The position numbers were made by a program, and so were the translations under genes. DNA of 64,000 bases from Osedax fenrisi (taxonomy: Eukaryota > Annelida > Polychaeta > Sabellida > Siboglinidae): assembly GCA_964019155.1 (NCBI GenBank), contig OZ025240.1, forward strand, positions 82,872,090 to 82,936,089, written 5' to 3'. This document shows, piece after piece, positions 1 through 16,886 of the stretch (positions are counted from its first letter, which is position 1; each line of letters opens with the position of its first letter). The notes below the pieces were generated by a model. It did not search any database and was not told the origin of the DNA. It worked only from the letters and a program-made list of their open reading frames with translations.

Positions 1-3309
<3,309 letters not shown>

Positions 3310-3375
3310 CATTCTGTCTCTATCGTTCGGAGTGAACAGACGTGTTTTTGCTTTCATAATTTCTATTTTTTATAA

Positions 3376-3430
3376 TTTCGACCAGCCTATTGTCATTCGA
3401 CCAGCCTATTGTAATTCGACCAGCCTATCG
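3376..3430 (+). repeat. Three short direct repeats in the LINE 5' UTR
   Basis: The motif TTCGACCAGCCTATTG or close variants occurs three times in tandem, with a period of about 18 bp. Repeated 5' monomers in some LINEs contribute to promoter activity; here that role is inference. Confidence 0.7.
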
Positions 3431-3591
3431 TTCTGTATAGTGCCGTATAACTTTCGTGTGTATTGCATTACCTAAGCATCGATTATATATCTGGATATAT
3501 GGATCTGAGAAACTGATTGTCTTCTTCACAGCTTAGTGTCTATATTACTATATCTGATTTAGCGCTAACTTGTATATGGTTGGCATTGATC

Positions 3592-4374
3592 ATGCTTAGT
3601 AATTGTTTTCACTGCAATAAAATTGCTTCATTAGATACAATTACATGTACTTTTTGTAATAATATTATTCATATATTATGTCTCTATGACGCTAAAATTA
3701 TTGATGTACAGGTAGCTCATAATAATAAAACCAAGGCACCTCCGAATTATGCTAAATCTATATTTAATAGTGTTAATTTTTTATTTAAATGCCCTAATTG
3801 CATATCAGCGGTACCTATCAATAAAAATGCATCAAATGATTCATTAATATTACCACAATTAACTAGTATTAATGATAAATTAGATAATATTAAAAAACTA
3901 ATTGAAACTACCACTCATGACTCCAATAATAATAATATGAAATTATCATATGCTGACTCACTGAAATCTATTTCTAATTTATCTACTCAACTAAAATCTT
4001 CATTAGAAACAAATATTAATTATAATCAAGCTTCTAATAATAATTCTAATATAGTAGTTATTGATAATATACCTCATCTAAATAATAATATGAATAATCT
4101 TCAATCAATTTTTCAATTATTTAAATTAGATATTAGTATAATTACTAATGCTAAATTTCATTTTAGTTCTGCCATTATTACTCTTAATTCTACCTTTTCT
4201 AGAGATCTAATATTATCTTCTACTAATCTATTGCGAAATTCTGATTTCAAAAATTTATTCGTTCACCCTTTGTTAACACCTGAAGTTAAACAATTCAAAC
4301 ATATTTCTTACCATGCTTTAAAAAGCAAATTAATTCAAGGTTATCAATGTGTTTTAAACCGAAGAAATAATTAA
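3592..4374 (+). pseudogene. LINE ORF1 protein (PHD-like zinc finger, RRM-like)
   Basis: The start is placed at the ATG at 3592, which puts the zinc finger at the N-terminus; upstream the frame is open only from a TTG. Residues about 4-70 carry a Cys/His ladder of PHD type: CFHC, CTFC, HILC and CPNC. A short heptad-like stretch follows (INDKLDNIKKLIE), then an RRM-like region beginning IVVIDNIPHLN and ending HPLLTPEVKQ. The TAA at 4372-4374 is followed by about 53 further sense codons in the same frame (including DWSGNPYIPC) up to a TGA at 4534, so the TAA is probably a nonsense mutation of CAA. ORF1 proteins bind the element RNA; that role is family knowledge. Confidence 0.82.
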
Positions 4375-4536
4375 TATGAATTAAGAAATATAATAAATAG
4401 TGATGGTTCTGATGTAATTGACTGGAGTGGTAATCCTTATATACCATGTGATAATACATTTAATGAATGGAAAATATCATTTAATAGTTATATAAGTGAT
4501 ATCAAAAATAAATCTTCTGGTCCACAATCAGCTTGA

Positions 4537-7395
4537 CTAAATGTGTCTACTAAGTCCTACCACCCTACAATTTCATTAATAAATGCTCGTTCCGTTAAGG
4601 CAAATTTGATTTTCATTCTTGATTTTATTAATGAATTTAATCATGACATCATAGTATTAACGGAAACATGGTTTAATGAAAACGACTGTGCAGTCATTTC
4701 TTCATTAAAATCAACAGATTATAATTTTATTCAAGCTAATCGTGTGTGTGGTCGTACGGGTGGTGGAGTAGGTATACTGTATAAAAAAAGTATTGAACTT
4801 GTCAATTCAAGATTATTTGACTTACCTAATAGTGAATGTTTAATTTCAAACTTTAAATTAAATTTTTGCAATAATTTTAAATTAATTGTAATTTATAGAC
4901 CTCCAAGTAATGCTTATTCTTCTTTCATTGATTGTTTTTTTGAACTTGTTTCCCACATCTCTCTCACTAATACCGTTATTTTAGGATATTTCAATTTTCA
5001 TATTGGATCTGATAATACTGCTGCTCTCTCTTTTAATAATATTTTACAATCTTTATCTTTAACTCAACATGTATCTGAAAGGACACATATATCTAATAAT
5101 ATTCTTGATTTAATTATCAGTTCTAGTTTTCATCTAAATTATTTAACAATTCTTCCAATTAAATTTCTTATTTCTGATCATTATGCTGTTTCATTCATTC
5201 TGAACGTTAATATTAACTGCAATTCAAATCGAACGATTAGCTACAGAAATATTCGCAATATTGATTATGAATCTTGTAGTACTGATATCAAGTATCATAC
5301 TAGCTCCTATTTCAACAATATATCTATATCTTTTTTAGATCAAATTCTTACTTTTCTACTGAATAAATATGCTCCTTCTAAAAATAAAGTAGTTAGTGAT
5401 CGTACTAATGAATGGTTCTCGAATGATAATTTATATATCAAACGCCAAATGAGAAAAGCTGAAAGAATGTTCAATAAAAACTCAACATCTTTTAACATGA
5501 TAAATTTAAAAAAGTTAAAATTATCTTTTAAAAGGAGTATAACTTCTACTAAAAAAGAATTTTATAAAAATAAAATTTTAAAGTGTGGTAATAATATGGG
5601 CAAGCTTTATGCTTTCACTAATTCTCTTCTAGGTAAATCTCATCACAAATCTTATCCTAATATTTCTGATGATATCTTATGTAATAATTTTAGTGATTTT
5701 TTCATTTCTAAAATTGATATTATTTACTCAGTCATTAAAATAAAATTGTTATCCCCTTCTATAAATCAATACAATTATTTGAATAATTCCTTTGAAAATT
5801 CTCAAAATACTCATTTAAATCAAAATCCTACTCTTACTCATTTTACGCTCCCTTCTAATGTTGACATCTATAATCTTTTAGTTACGGCTTCTTCTGCTTC
5901 TCCCTCTGATTCTCTGCCTCTTACTGTGATGAAATCTTTAGCTAACACACTCACTCCACTTTTTTCTTCAATCATTAATCAATCCCTTATTACAGGTGTT
6001 ATTCCTTCTATTTTAAAACATTCTATTATTACTCCTATTTTAAAGAAAAATAGTCTTAATATAAATGAACTCTCGAACTTTCGCCCTATTGCTCAACTAC
6101 CCTTAATCTCTAAAATTCTCGAAAAAATTGTTTTTAAACAGATAACTACTTTTATTGATTTTAATAACTTATCCTGTAACTTACAACGTGCTTTTAGAAA
6201 GAACCACAGTACAGAAACTGCGATAACTCTTATACTAAATGATATATATACATCTTTAGATAGAAATAAGAAAATTCAGATTCTACTTCTAGATCTGTCA
6301 TCTGCCTTTGATACGCTATCTTTTGATATCCTTTCAGATAGACTTTTAGACATTGGTATATCTTCAACTGCTCATGATTTCTTAATTGGATTTGTCACTA
6401 ATAGAACTTTTTCTGTTAAGATCAATAACTCCTATTCTAAATCTCAATCATTTAAGTACGGGGTTCCGCAAGGATCCGTCTTAGGTCCACTACTATTCTC
6501 TATATATCTGAACCCAATAACTAATATCATCAAATCATTTAAAACATTAAGATTTCATCTCTATGCTGATGATATTCTTATTTATTCTGTTAATAGTAGA
6601 TTGGTCATGAATAATGAGCTAGTTGAATGTGCCAATCAAGTGAATAAATGGCTACTTATGAACAAACTTCTACTTAATACTTCCAAAACTGAATTACTGA
6701 ACTTACCGCATAACTTTAATAACTTCACTGATGTATTTATTGATAATATTAGAATTATTCCATCACTAAAAATTAAATATCTTGGTATTACTATTGATAA
6801 TTAATTGAATTTTGATGATCATATGTCAACTGTTTGCAGGAAAGCAAATTTTCATTTATATAATATACGCTATATAAGAAAGTTCATTAGCAAAGACCTC
6901 ACTACGATGCTAATTAAAGCAATGGTATTTTCGTCGACTAATTATTGTAATTCGATATATTTAGGTCTATCCAAAAAATTGAATAAATGTATCTTTAGAA
7001 TTGATCATTCGGCAGTACGATTAATCTATCAACAACCTTTATTTGATCACTCGAGTGTTACATTGCGTCAACATAATCTTAATATTCTCAACAATATTAA
7101 TAGAAGCAAATATAGAATTCTATGTATAATTCACAAATCACTCACTGCAGGTCCTTCATATATTAGAACTTGCCTATCAGTTAAAGTGCCTATCTGTCGT
7201 GAACTTCGATCATCTAATGATGTATACTGCTTACAAGTCAAGAAATCAGTGAAAACAGTAACTTCCAAGAGAGCCTTTCAATACTATGCGCCGCCACTAT
7301 GGAATTCTCTTCCCTTGCAAATAAGAATGATTCCTAATCACGATACCTTTAAATTTAATTTAAAACGTTATTTATTCAATATTGAAAAGTCTTAA
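4537..7395 (+). pseudogene. LINE ORF2: APE endonuclease plus reverse transcriptase, one nonsense codon
   Basis: Read in one frame from just after the TGA at 4534 to the stop at 7395, about 950 residues, interrupted only by TAA at 6802-6804 (IDN-stop-LNFDDH). The endonuclease (about 1-240) shows INARSVKAN, VLTETW, VIYRPPS and ISDHYAV, but the catalytic GDFN reads GYFN. The reverse transcriptase shows FRPIAQLPLISKILE, LLDLSSAFDT, GVPQGSVLGPLLF and YADDILIYS, all apparently intact. The C-terminus ends NLKRYLFNIEKS. No in-frame ATG is near the start; the first codons are CTA AAT GTG, and an ATG at 4541 is out of frame. ORF2 lies in the same frame as ORF1. Damage suggests an inactive but recent copy. 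Confidence 0.9.
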
Positions 7396-7653
7396 TTTAT
7401 TATTTTTACGTTATTTATGTTATGTATGTTATTGATATGTTTTATTTTCCATATGACATTATATCATATGGTTTTTTTTTTATATATCAATAACCAATAT
7501 TGCATTTTGCAATGTACAGTTTATAATAATACCTATTATTATTTTGTTTATATTCAATTATGTTATTTTTGTTTGTTTGCTTTGTTACACTCTTGAGAAC
7601 GCCTGGTGTGTTATTTGCAGTGTTTAAATAAATCGTTTTGATTGATTGATTGA

Positions 7654-7864
<211 letters not shown>

Positions 7865-8546
7865 TGTTGTAGTATACCCGTTCAACTCGTTCAATAATTA
7901 ACTGAAAATAATATAAAATAAAAATAGCGAATATTTGTATATATATATATAATATTTTTGAACTATATTAAAAACTAACTTGATGTAGTTTTAATATAAT
8001 TATATCCTGAGAGGTATTTAATGTGTTAGAATACTTTAATATAATATAGGGTAATGAAATAATATATATATATATATATATTAACCGGGATTATTTTTTC
8101 CAATTTAATAATAATAATTATATAATAATTGTAAATTAGTTATATTAATATTTTTACAGTACACGTTGTATGTAACATGTTAATACCTAATAAGGCCATA
8201 TCCCAACTAATCTTTCCTAAATACATTTTCGTAAATATTATCTGTATCCATAATTCTGACGACATAGTTTTCACTACAAGCCGTCTGCCGGCGACAGATG
8301 GTATTTCTAATCAATAAAGAAACAAATTTTATAATTTTGTTAATTGAACATTAATATACGTTTTATTTCTATTGAAATAATCAAGATTAAGTAAATCCCA
8401 AAATTGTAAATCCCTGACTATTTTTATAAGTTGTAATTTGTTACTGGTTATGAGTTTATAACCAAATTCGAAATATTTCCAAATAGTTAAGACTATAGGC
8501 TTAACTATTTATAGCTATAGTAGCAGTTTAAAAAATGTATGCTATA

Positions 8547-8589
<43 letters not shown>

Positions 8590-9133
8590 TAACTTATATA
8601 TAAGTCACGATATGAGGCATCAATGCATATACAACAATGATAACGAGATTTTCTACATCGATTCTAGTATAATAAAATTAGAATAATTGGAAAGTTTATT
8701 AAATTATATAATATATTTTAGTTATTTCAACAAATTTATAATTATAAATTATTTTGATTGGAATTATGCATTTCATTTATTGTATGAATAGGGTATCCTA
8801 ATAATATTATATTAAATTTATATTATATTTTATTATAAAGTGTATTACAATTTGAAATTAAAAAGACGACAATCATCATTAGATAAATAATAATATATTT
8901 GTTTTCAGGTATTGCTGAACACTATTTTCCGAAAATGGAACAATTTCTATTTTTATATGGCTAACAAGACGCCGGAACGTTTCCTAAAATTAAGGGCATA
9001 TTCCAATGTAACTTGCTAGAAAACTGCTTTCAACTAATTATGTCTGTAAATACTTGTAGTTTGATATCCTCTTTAGGTATATTTATTACTAGTATTATTA
9101 ACGATATATGACTATATCGCTATATCGATACTT

Positions 9134-9173
<40 letters not shown>

Positions 9174-9203
9174 AAATGTATTATAATTTATAAATGTAAT
9201 ATG

Positions 9204-9240
<37 letters not shown>

Positions 9241-9579
9241 ACATACCATTCAAAATATATGTATTCATTTTTAAAAGATTAATGTAGCGACTTATAGTAA
9301 TAGATTGATTCGATGTATTGGCATACGTCCATCTTGGTTGACAATAATAGTGTATATAGTTATTTTGGTAGTTATTCTTGAGTTTTTTTCTCCACATTAG
9401 ATCGTCATTTAATTTTTGAAATGTATCAAAAAACGGCCAAGTTTCTATATTTATGAAATTAAATTTATTAATTAGGTCTCTTTTATATATTCATTAATTA
9501 TGATATCCATTATATTATATGTTATGCATATATATGTATTTAAATATTTATCGTTACATTTAAAATCGACATTACTGTA
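7865..9579. other. AT-rich intergenic stretch
   Basis: No coding frame or RNA gene is recognised on either strand. It contains several (TA)n runs, notably 8548-8586, 9139-9168 and 9211-9234. A short less AT-rich island near 8270-8310 (AAGCCGTCTGCCGGCGACAG) and another at 8960-9020 could be remnants of mobile elements, but nothing is identifiable. Confidence 0.7.
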
Positions 9580-9675
9580 ATGAATGAATATTTATTTACT
9601 GAATATTTAATTAATATACAGAAGGATATTCATAAGCTATACGTAGCTTATATTAAGAATATCCTTATAACAACA
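9580..9675 (-). mobile_element. LINE 3'-end fragment (ATTCATTCA tail)
   Basis: Read on the minus strand, this segment ends in TAAATAAATATTCATTCATT and shares an arrangement with 52372-52480: a GGATAT...AAGCTA...TAGCTT...ATATCC core followed by TATTC..GTAAATAAA. Tails of short ATTC or ATTG repeats are typical of CR1-like LINEs. No protein-coding part is attached. Confidence 0.5.
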
Positions 9676-9767
9676 AAATCAAATATTTAATATATAATAA
9701 TAATTATGAAATAAGAAAATATAATAATAAAAATGGTGTAATATAAGATATTTATATCGAATATACA

Positions 9768-11840
<2,073 letters not shown>

Positions 11841-11903
11841 ATGTACATATATTAAAAAATATTATAAAATGTTATATCTTAAGATATGAATTTTTAATAT
11901 AGA

Positions 11904-13345
11904 TTAAAGATTACATGATATTAAATATTTAATTTGTGAACAAAATTGGTTAAGTGTGGTTTGACTATTGTATTCTTTTATTATTGATTTTATATGTATC
12001 GGTAGATTATTCCAGCAAATGGGTCCATAATAAGTTATATTAAACTTTTTTGCATTGGTATTAACTAAAGGTATTTTAAATGTGTTATTAACACGCATAT
12101 TATAAGTAGAGTCTTGTAATTTAAATAAATTTATAATTGTTATTGAAATTTGATAATTTTTAATCCTAAACATAATTGTACAGGCGTTATAGAATATTAT
12201 TTCTTTAAAAGTTAAAATGTGTTGTTCTTTGTAAATATAATCAACATTAGTTCTATTTTTTTGACGATATAATATTCTTATAGCTTTATTTTGAGCTATA
12301 CTTATTTGTTTTGATGTTGCATCATAATTATTCCCCCATATATGTGTACAATAAATAAGATGGCAATGAAATACAGAATAATATATTAGCTTTAAAATAT
12401 TGATGAGTAAAATATTATTTAGTTTTCTTAGAATTGATAATCCATAATAAAGTTTAGATTTAACCATATTAGTATGTAGTTTCCAATATATGTTCGAATC
12501 AATAATTACACCAAGGAGTTTTATTGAGTTTTTTTGAATAATGACAATATTATTTAATATATTAGATAATTTTGCTTTATTATTATTAAATATTAAATAG
12601 TTAGTTTTGCTTAAATTAATTATCAAATTATTTAATGATAGCCATATATCAAGATTTTTTAAAGTTTTATTCATGGAATTTTCCATAGAATCAATATTAT
12701 TTTCACGGAATATAATAGAAGTGTCATCAGCGAATAAAACAAAATGGCCTTGTTTTTGACTATGTCATTTATAAATATTAAAAATAATAGGGGACCGATG
12801 ACAGATCCTTGAGGGACACCAAACTTAATATTCTTTATTTGTGATTTAGACTTATTGAATATTACAAATTGATTTCTATTATTAAGAAAAGATATTAATA
12901 ATGTTAAAGCAACTCCTCTGAAACCATACTTCTCTAACTTAATTATTAATAGATCATGACTGATGGAGTCGAATGCTTTCTTTAGATCTATAGATATAGC
13001 TGCACAATATTTCATTTTATTTGAAGCTATGGTTCCGGTTAGGTCAGTCAATGCGTCGGAAGTTGAAACTCCTTTTTTAAAACCAAATTGTGATTTATTA
13101 ATTATTTTATTTTTTTCCATAAAATCTATATATCTAGATTTTAAGACTTTTTCTAACATTTTTGAGAAAGATGATAATAGAGAAATTGGTCTATAATTAG
13201 AAGGATCATCAATATTACCAGATTTATATTTAGTTACGAATTTAGCAGTTTTTAGACAATTAGGAAATATACCCTGTTGTATACATAGATTAATTAAATA
13301 TGATAATATATTACTTATTGAAGAAATGATTTGAATAATTAGTAA
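11904..13345 (-). pseudogene. LINE reverse transcriptase (single frameshift)
   Basis: On the minus strand an RT domain is readable from about 13345 to 11904. The N-terminal part has SNYRPISLLSSFSKMLEKV (open upstream of the ATG at 13159), SQFGFKKGVSTSDAL, SIDLKKAFDSISHDLL and FGVPQGSVIGPLLFLIF. A one-base frameshift near 12760 moves the frame from ILFYS to a frame reading FVLFADDTSI, i.e. the catalytic FADD. The C-terminal part (12686-11904) has LSLNNLIINLSKTNY, LLGVIID, YCTHIWGNN and YYGPICWNNLPIHIK. The endonuclease is missing, so this is a 5'-truncated and frame-broken copy. It is distinct from the AGT-flanked family. Confidence 0.88.
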
Positions 13346-13443
13346 ATAAGATTATGTAAACGGCATTATTTCTTATTTATTATTTCAAGAATGATATAAT
13401 GTTATTTAGTTCAATAAGTATGCTTTAAAGTATATTACATTTT

Positions 13444-13488
<45 letters not shown>

Positions 13489-13848
13489 ATTATAAATAAG
13501 AAATTGTATTTAATATTATTATTGTATGTAATTTTTCCATTAATAAATTTAATAAATAATAAATTAGGGGTGCAATTATATATCGATATATGTGCGATAC
13601 TAATAAAAAAGTTATATAACTTATATAACATTATGATTATTTAGGTAATCATTCTTTATCTAAAAAACTTAAAGAAATAAAAAATAAATGTGATACTTGA
13701 AATTAATAATTTTCTTATATTGTTAAACAATAACAAAATACATTTTTTAATTTGCTTTTTTTACTCAATTTGTCAAATAATTCTAGTCCACTTAATTCTT
13801 CACAAAACTTAAATAATTTATTCTAAGATTTATACTAATATCATTGCT
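13346..13848. other. AT-rich stretch with (TA)n
   Basis: No gene seen. Contains a pure (TA)n run at 13448-13482 and general AT-rich sequence. Confidence 0.7.
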
Positions 13849-14118
13849 GTGATTGAAAATATACCGAATTCGATTAATTATTCTCTTTATTTTAAATCTA
13901 TTTTTAGTTTTCTCAAAAATAAAAGAGCCATAATATATTTGTCAAATATATATGCAAAGGATAACTTTTGGTCAACTAGATTCACGTTGAAATCATCTAA
14001 ACTTTCATTTTTATTCTTCAAAAATTACATTAGTGATGATTACTTTGAAAAATGGAATATTTTTATCATGCGATTACATCTAAACTTATTACCGGATTTA
14101 AAAAAACAAATACTTTGA
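13849..14118 (+). pseudogene. LINE ORF1 RRM-like C-terminal remnant
   Basis: An 89-codon frame beginning with ATT rather than ATG. Its start, IENIPNSINYSLYFKSIF, parallels the AGT-LINE ORF1 segment VIDNIPHLNNNMNNLQSIF, and its end, RLHLNLLPDLKKQ, parallels HPLLTPEVKQ. I read it as the RRM-like C-terminal part of a CR1-type ORF1. The match is by eye and distant. Endonuclease sequence follows within 100 bp, consistent with ORF1-to-ORF2 order. Confidence 0.5.
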
Positions 14119-14194
14119 TTTTTTTTTCATGATAAATTTCAAATATTATTTCTAAAATTAAGCTTATAACAAATTATGTTATGATATCTTCCAA

Positions 14195-14318
14195 TAATAT
14201 TATTTTTAAATTATTGTTATATATCGTTCACCTAATAATGATTTTATATCTTTTTTTAATGAATTTTCAGATCTTGTTATTAATTCGAATATATATAATA
14301 CTATATTTGTAGGTGATT
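14195..14318 (+). pseudogene. LINE endonuclease fragment
   Basis: One frame reads IIVIYRSPNNDFISFFNEF and then NTIFVGDFH, which match the YRPP and GDFN motifs of APE-type LINE endonucleases, with the expected spacing. The frame then ends abruptly against the gag-like sequence of the minus-strand LTR element. A stretch of about 45 bp just upstream (14128-14170, CATGATAAATTTCAAATATT) is nearly repeated at 18820-18865 inside another LINE remnant. Confidence 0.7.
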
Positions 14319-14319
14319 T

Positions 14320-15046
14320 TCATTTTTTATTATTACCAATTCTGACTTCCTCAATGTTTTTCGACTTGCAACACACAGCCCAATGTCCTGTCTTTTTACA
14401 GATGGCACATTTGGTTCCATATGCTTTGCATTTCTTTCTTTCACGGATACGATCACACTTTGTACATATAATTTTCTTTCTTTCGTAACTTTTTTTTCTT
14501 TCATATTTATCGTTCTGTGGCTTCTTATATTTTTCGTTATTCACATAGTCTATGTTTTCTCTAATTTCTATGTTCTGACTACTTAATATTTCCTTAGCTT
14601 TTGCGAACTTAATCACTCTTTATGGTGTTAATTCATGTAATTCTTTAAATTCACAATTATTTGATAGTCTTCTTAACTCTGTGTTGTACGCATGTATATT
14701 TTCGTCACTTTCCTGTGATCTCTTAAAAAATAGATATCTTTCGTACGTTACATTTATTTTTGGAATAAAATAACTGTTAAACTCATCCTTGATCCATATA
14801 AATCTGGTTTTTCCTGGTACCTTTTTATCAATTCCCTCTATTTTTATTGTTATTTCTTCTTCTTTAAAATTTGTGACTCCTTCACTTCCTATGATGTTCA
14901 AAAAAATCCCAATTTCAACTTTTTATAGTTTCAAATCGAGTTCCTTCGCGCATTCGTATATTTCGTACTCTTCTAACCATATATTCCATTCTTCTGCACC
15001 ACGTTGCTTGGATACTACTAGTACCTCCGGCACTCTAATTTCATTC
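14320..15046 (-). pseudogene. Gag-like polyprotein fragment of a decayed LTR retrotransposon
   Basis: On the minus strand, about 15046 to 14320, this is a broken relative of the gag at 19578-20891. It shares EWNIWLEEYEIYECAKEL, IGIFLNIIGSEGV, TYERYLFFKRSQESDENI, and the zinc-knuckle region CKAYGTKCAICKKTGHWAVCC. The expected ATG reads TTG, there is a TAA near 14925, and a deletion plus frameshift near 14619 removes about 35 residues relative to the intact copy. It ends just after the zinc knuckle where LINE endonuclease sequence begins, so protease and pol are missing. Gag proteins form the capsid and bind the element RNA. Confidence 0.85.
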
Positions 15047-15192
15047 AATTTATAGTAATACAATATCAATAACACTTATGCAAAAAAAACAAATTTCAAA
15101 ACAAATTTTTTTTAAAATAAATTTTCAATAAATTCGATATATTATTGAATATAACTGAATATAAATGTTAGTTTAGTTACAATACGTTTTCG

Positions 15193-15204
15193 CCGCTGTC
15201 ACCA
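15193..15204 (-). other. Primer-binding site of the decayed LTR element; LTR starts at 15205
   Basis: The minus strand reads TGGTGACAGCGG, identical to the 12 bases adjoining the 5' LTR in the intact element at 19291-21871. The adjacent plus-strand sequence TGTTATATCAATAGGG would be the end of the 5' LTR (TG/CA rule). The far end of this LTR was not located, and it does not resemble the LTR of the intact element. Confidence 0.6.
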
Positions 15205-16610
15205 TGTTATATCAATAGGGATATGCATTAACTTTAAGTTGAGGATATCCTGATATATATATATATTAAATATAATATTTGTTTATTAAGTTAATCATAA
15301 GGAAGTATTTACATTAAGTGATCTATAGTTTGTGTCAATGCTAAAATATGGATGCATGACAGAATATATATTAGTGCATACTCTATAACATGGATGTATG
15401 ACAGACAGTATATATAATACAATAGATATATAAAACAATATGGTATACCAATTAAATCAACATTATTTACTAATAATGTTACTATTATATTCCGATTAAA
15501 AGGCTATGCATGAAGGGCGGCACACTTTATAAATGAACACTCATGTGGGAGGTGTATAGGAGGTAATTGACAGCTGAATATTTCGAGAGTTCAATGTGGG
15601 CGGTCTTATATCGTCACGCTCTACTGCACATGCTAATATATTCTGAACGTTTAACACCTATATGCATAAAATATACTGCGTATACAAATTAAATCCGATT
15701 CGTTTATATACCGTGCATACAAATACATACATATGTATTATTTATTTAACTATATTTATATACATATATCCTACATGCACACATGCATATTTATTATTTA
15801 TATAAATATATACACATATACACACAAATACCTACATCCATATATGCGAATTTATATATATACTTATTTATATCATCAATTATATATTATATTATCCAAT
15901 GTTATATAGTTAATAGCTATAGTTGTAGCCACGTGGAAGGCACCACCGTGTATGCTGGCTATAATATAGGTGTAGGTTATATCTAGTAATCAATGAAGGT
16001 GGTAGGCAGGTATGTGGATATCACAGGAATCATGGGTTAAGAAGAGGCATTTGAAGAAACGTCATTTTATATTATACTTTACATAGGTAATATATATAAA
16101 TATACATTTACATTTACATTTACACCCAAATTACAAATTACACCCTAAGTTACATTATTAGTTATTTATTTATAGGTACTACTAGTTATATCATATAAAC
16201 ACTATTTACTAAATATATACGAATGTATTATAGCATCATAACAATATTGAACATGTGTACTATATTGAATAATAGTGTATATTAATCTAGGTCATCAAGG
16301 GATTAAAATGAGACAAATGACTTTGCTAGTTTATATATAGATGTTACATAATTACACACACACACACACACAATTCTATATAGACTTATTTACATGTAGG
16401 AAAATGCACACAATAATATTTTATGTTATCCAATTTGTATATCCATATATTTATATATAGTAATTAGTTAAATAAATTTGATAATGCAAATACATATAGC
16501 TAGGTGTAATGTATGTATAGTTATATATAATATATTTTAAGTTATATTGTATATGATACAAAAGTATTGAATGTATTTATTTTATTTATTATGAAATATA
16601 TTAATAAATT
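15205..16610. other. AT-rich stretch, probable LTR remnant then unassigned
   Basis: The first few hundred bases probably belong to the LTR of the decayed element. A less AT-rich patch at 15505-15640 (AAGGGCGGCACACTTTATAA and following) could hold the LTR promoter, but no second LTR was found to set its limits. Two ATG-containing repeats (GGATGCATGACAGA..TATA and GGATGTATGACAGA..TATA) occur at 15350-15420. A (CA)n run lies at 16354-16372. No gene recognised. Confidence 0.5.
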
Positions 16611-16669
16611 ATAATATGAGTGATATATAATAATAATGATAATAATATTTACACGTAAACAAATAACAG

Positions 16670-16850
16670 AAACTATTCATTATCATTATCAGCATTGTCA
16701 TCGTCATCATCATTAATTGACATAATATCGTCAGATGGATTGATAAGATAAGATCCATGATAAAATTATCTAATGCAAAAATAAAACGAGCATTTATTAT
16801 TTCAGACACCTTAAAACATTGAATATCAATAATTGTTCTAATAAAATTAT
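16670..16850 (-). pseudogene. Possible protein C-terminus with acidic tail
   Basis: On the minus strand one frame reads NFIRTIIDIQCFKVSEII and continues to DNFIMDLIL. After an apparent one-base shift it continues NPSDDIMSINDDDDDNADN and ends in a TAG. Acidic C-terminal tails occur in some DDE transposases and in many host proteins. It lies just outside the MITE at 16887-18031. Unidentified, and possibly coincidental. Confidence 0.25.
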
Positions 16851-16886
16851 TAATTCACTTTCAAATTATAATCTAAATGTTGATTA

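Noticed and set aside
4372..6804. Alternative genetic code in which TAA encodes Gln
   Set aside because: Two LINE TAA codons sit where Gln would fit, but the Helitron copies have stops replacing Glu, Gly, Ser and Ile as well, so ordinary pseudogene decay explains the data.
4372..6804. Fungal-type repeat-induced point mutation (CA to TA)
   Set aside because: Two possible CAA to TAA changes are too few, and the near-identical LINE copies differ by mixed substitution types.
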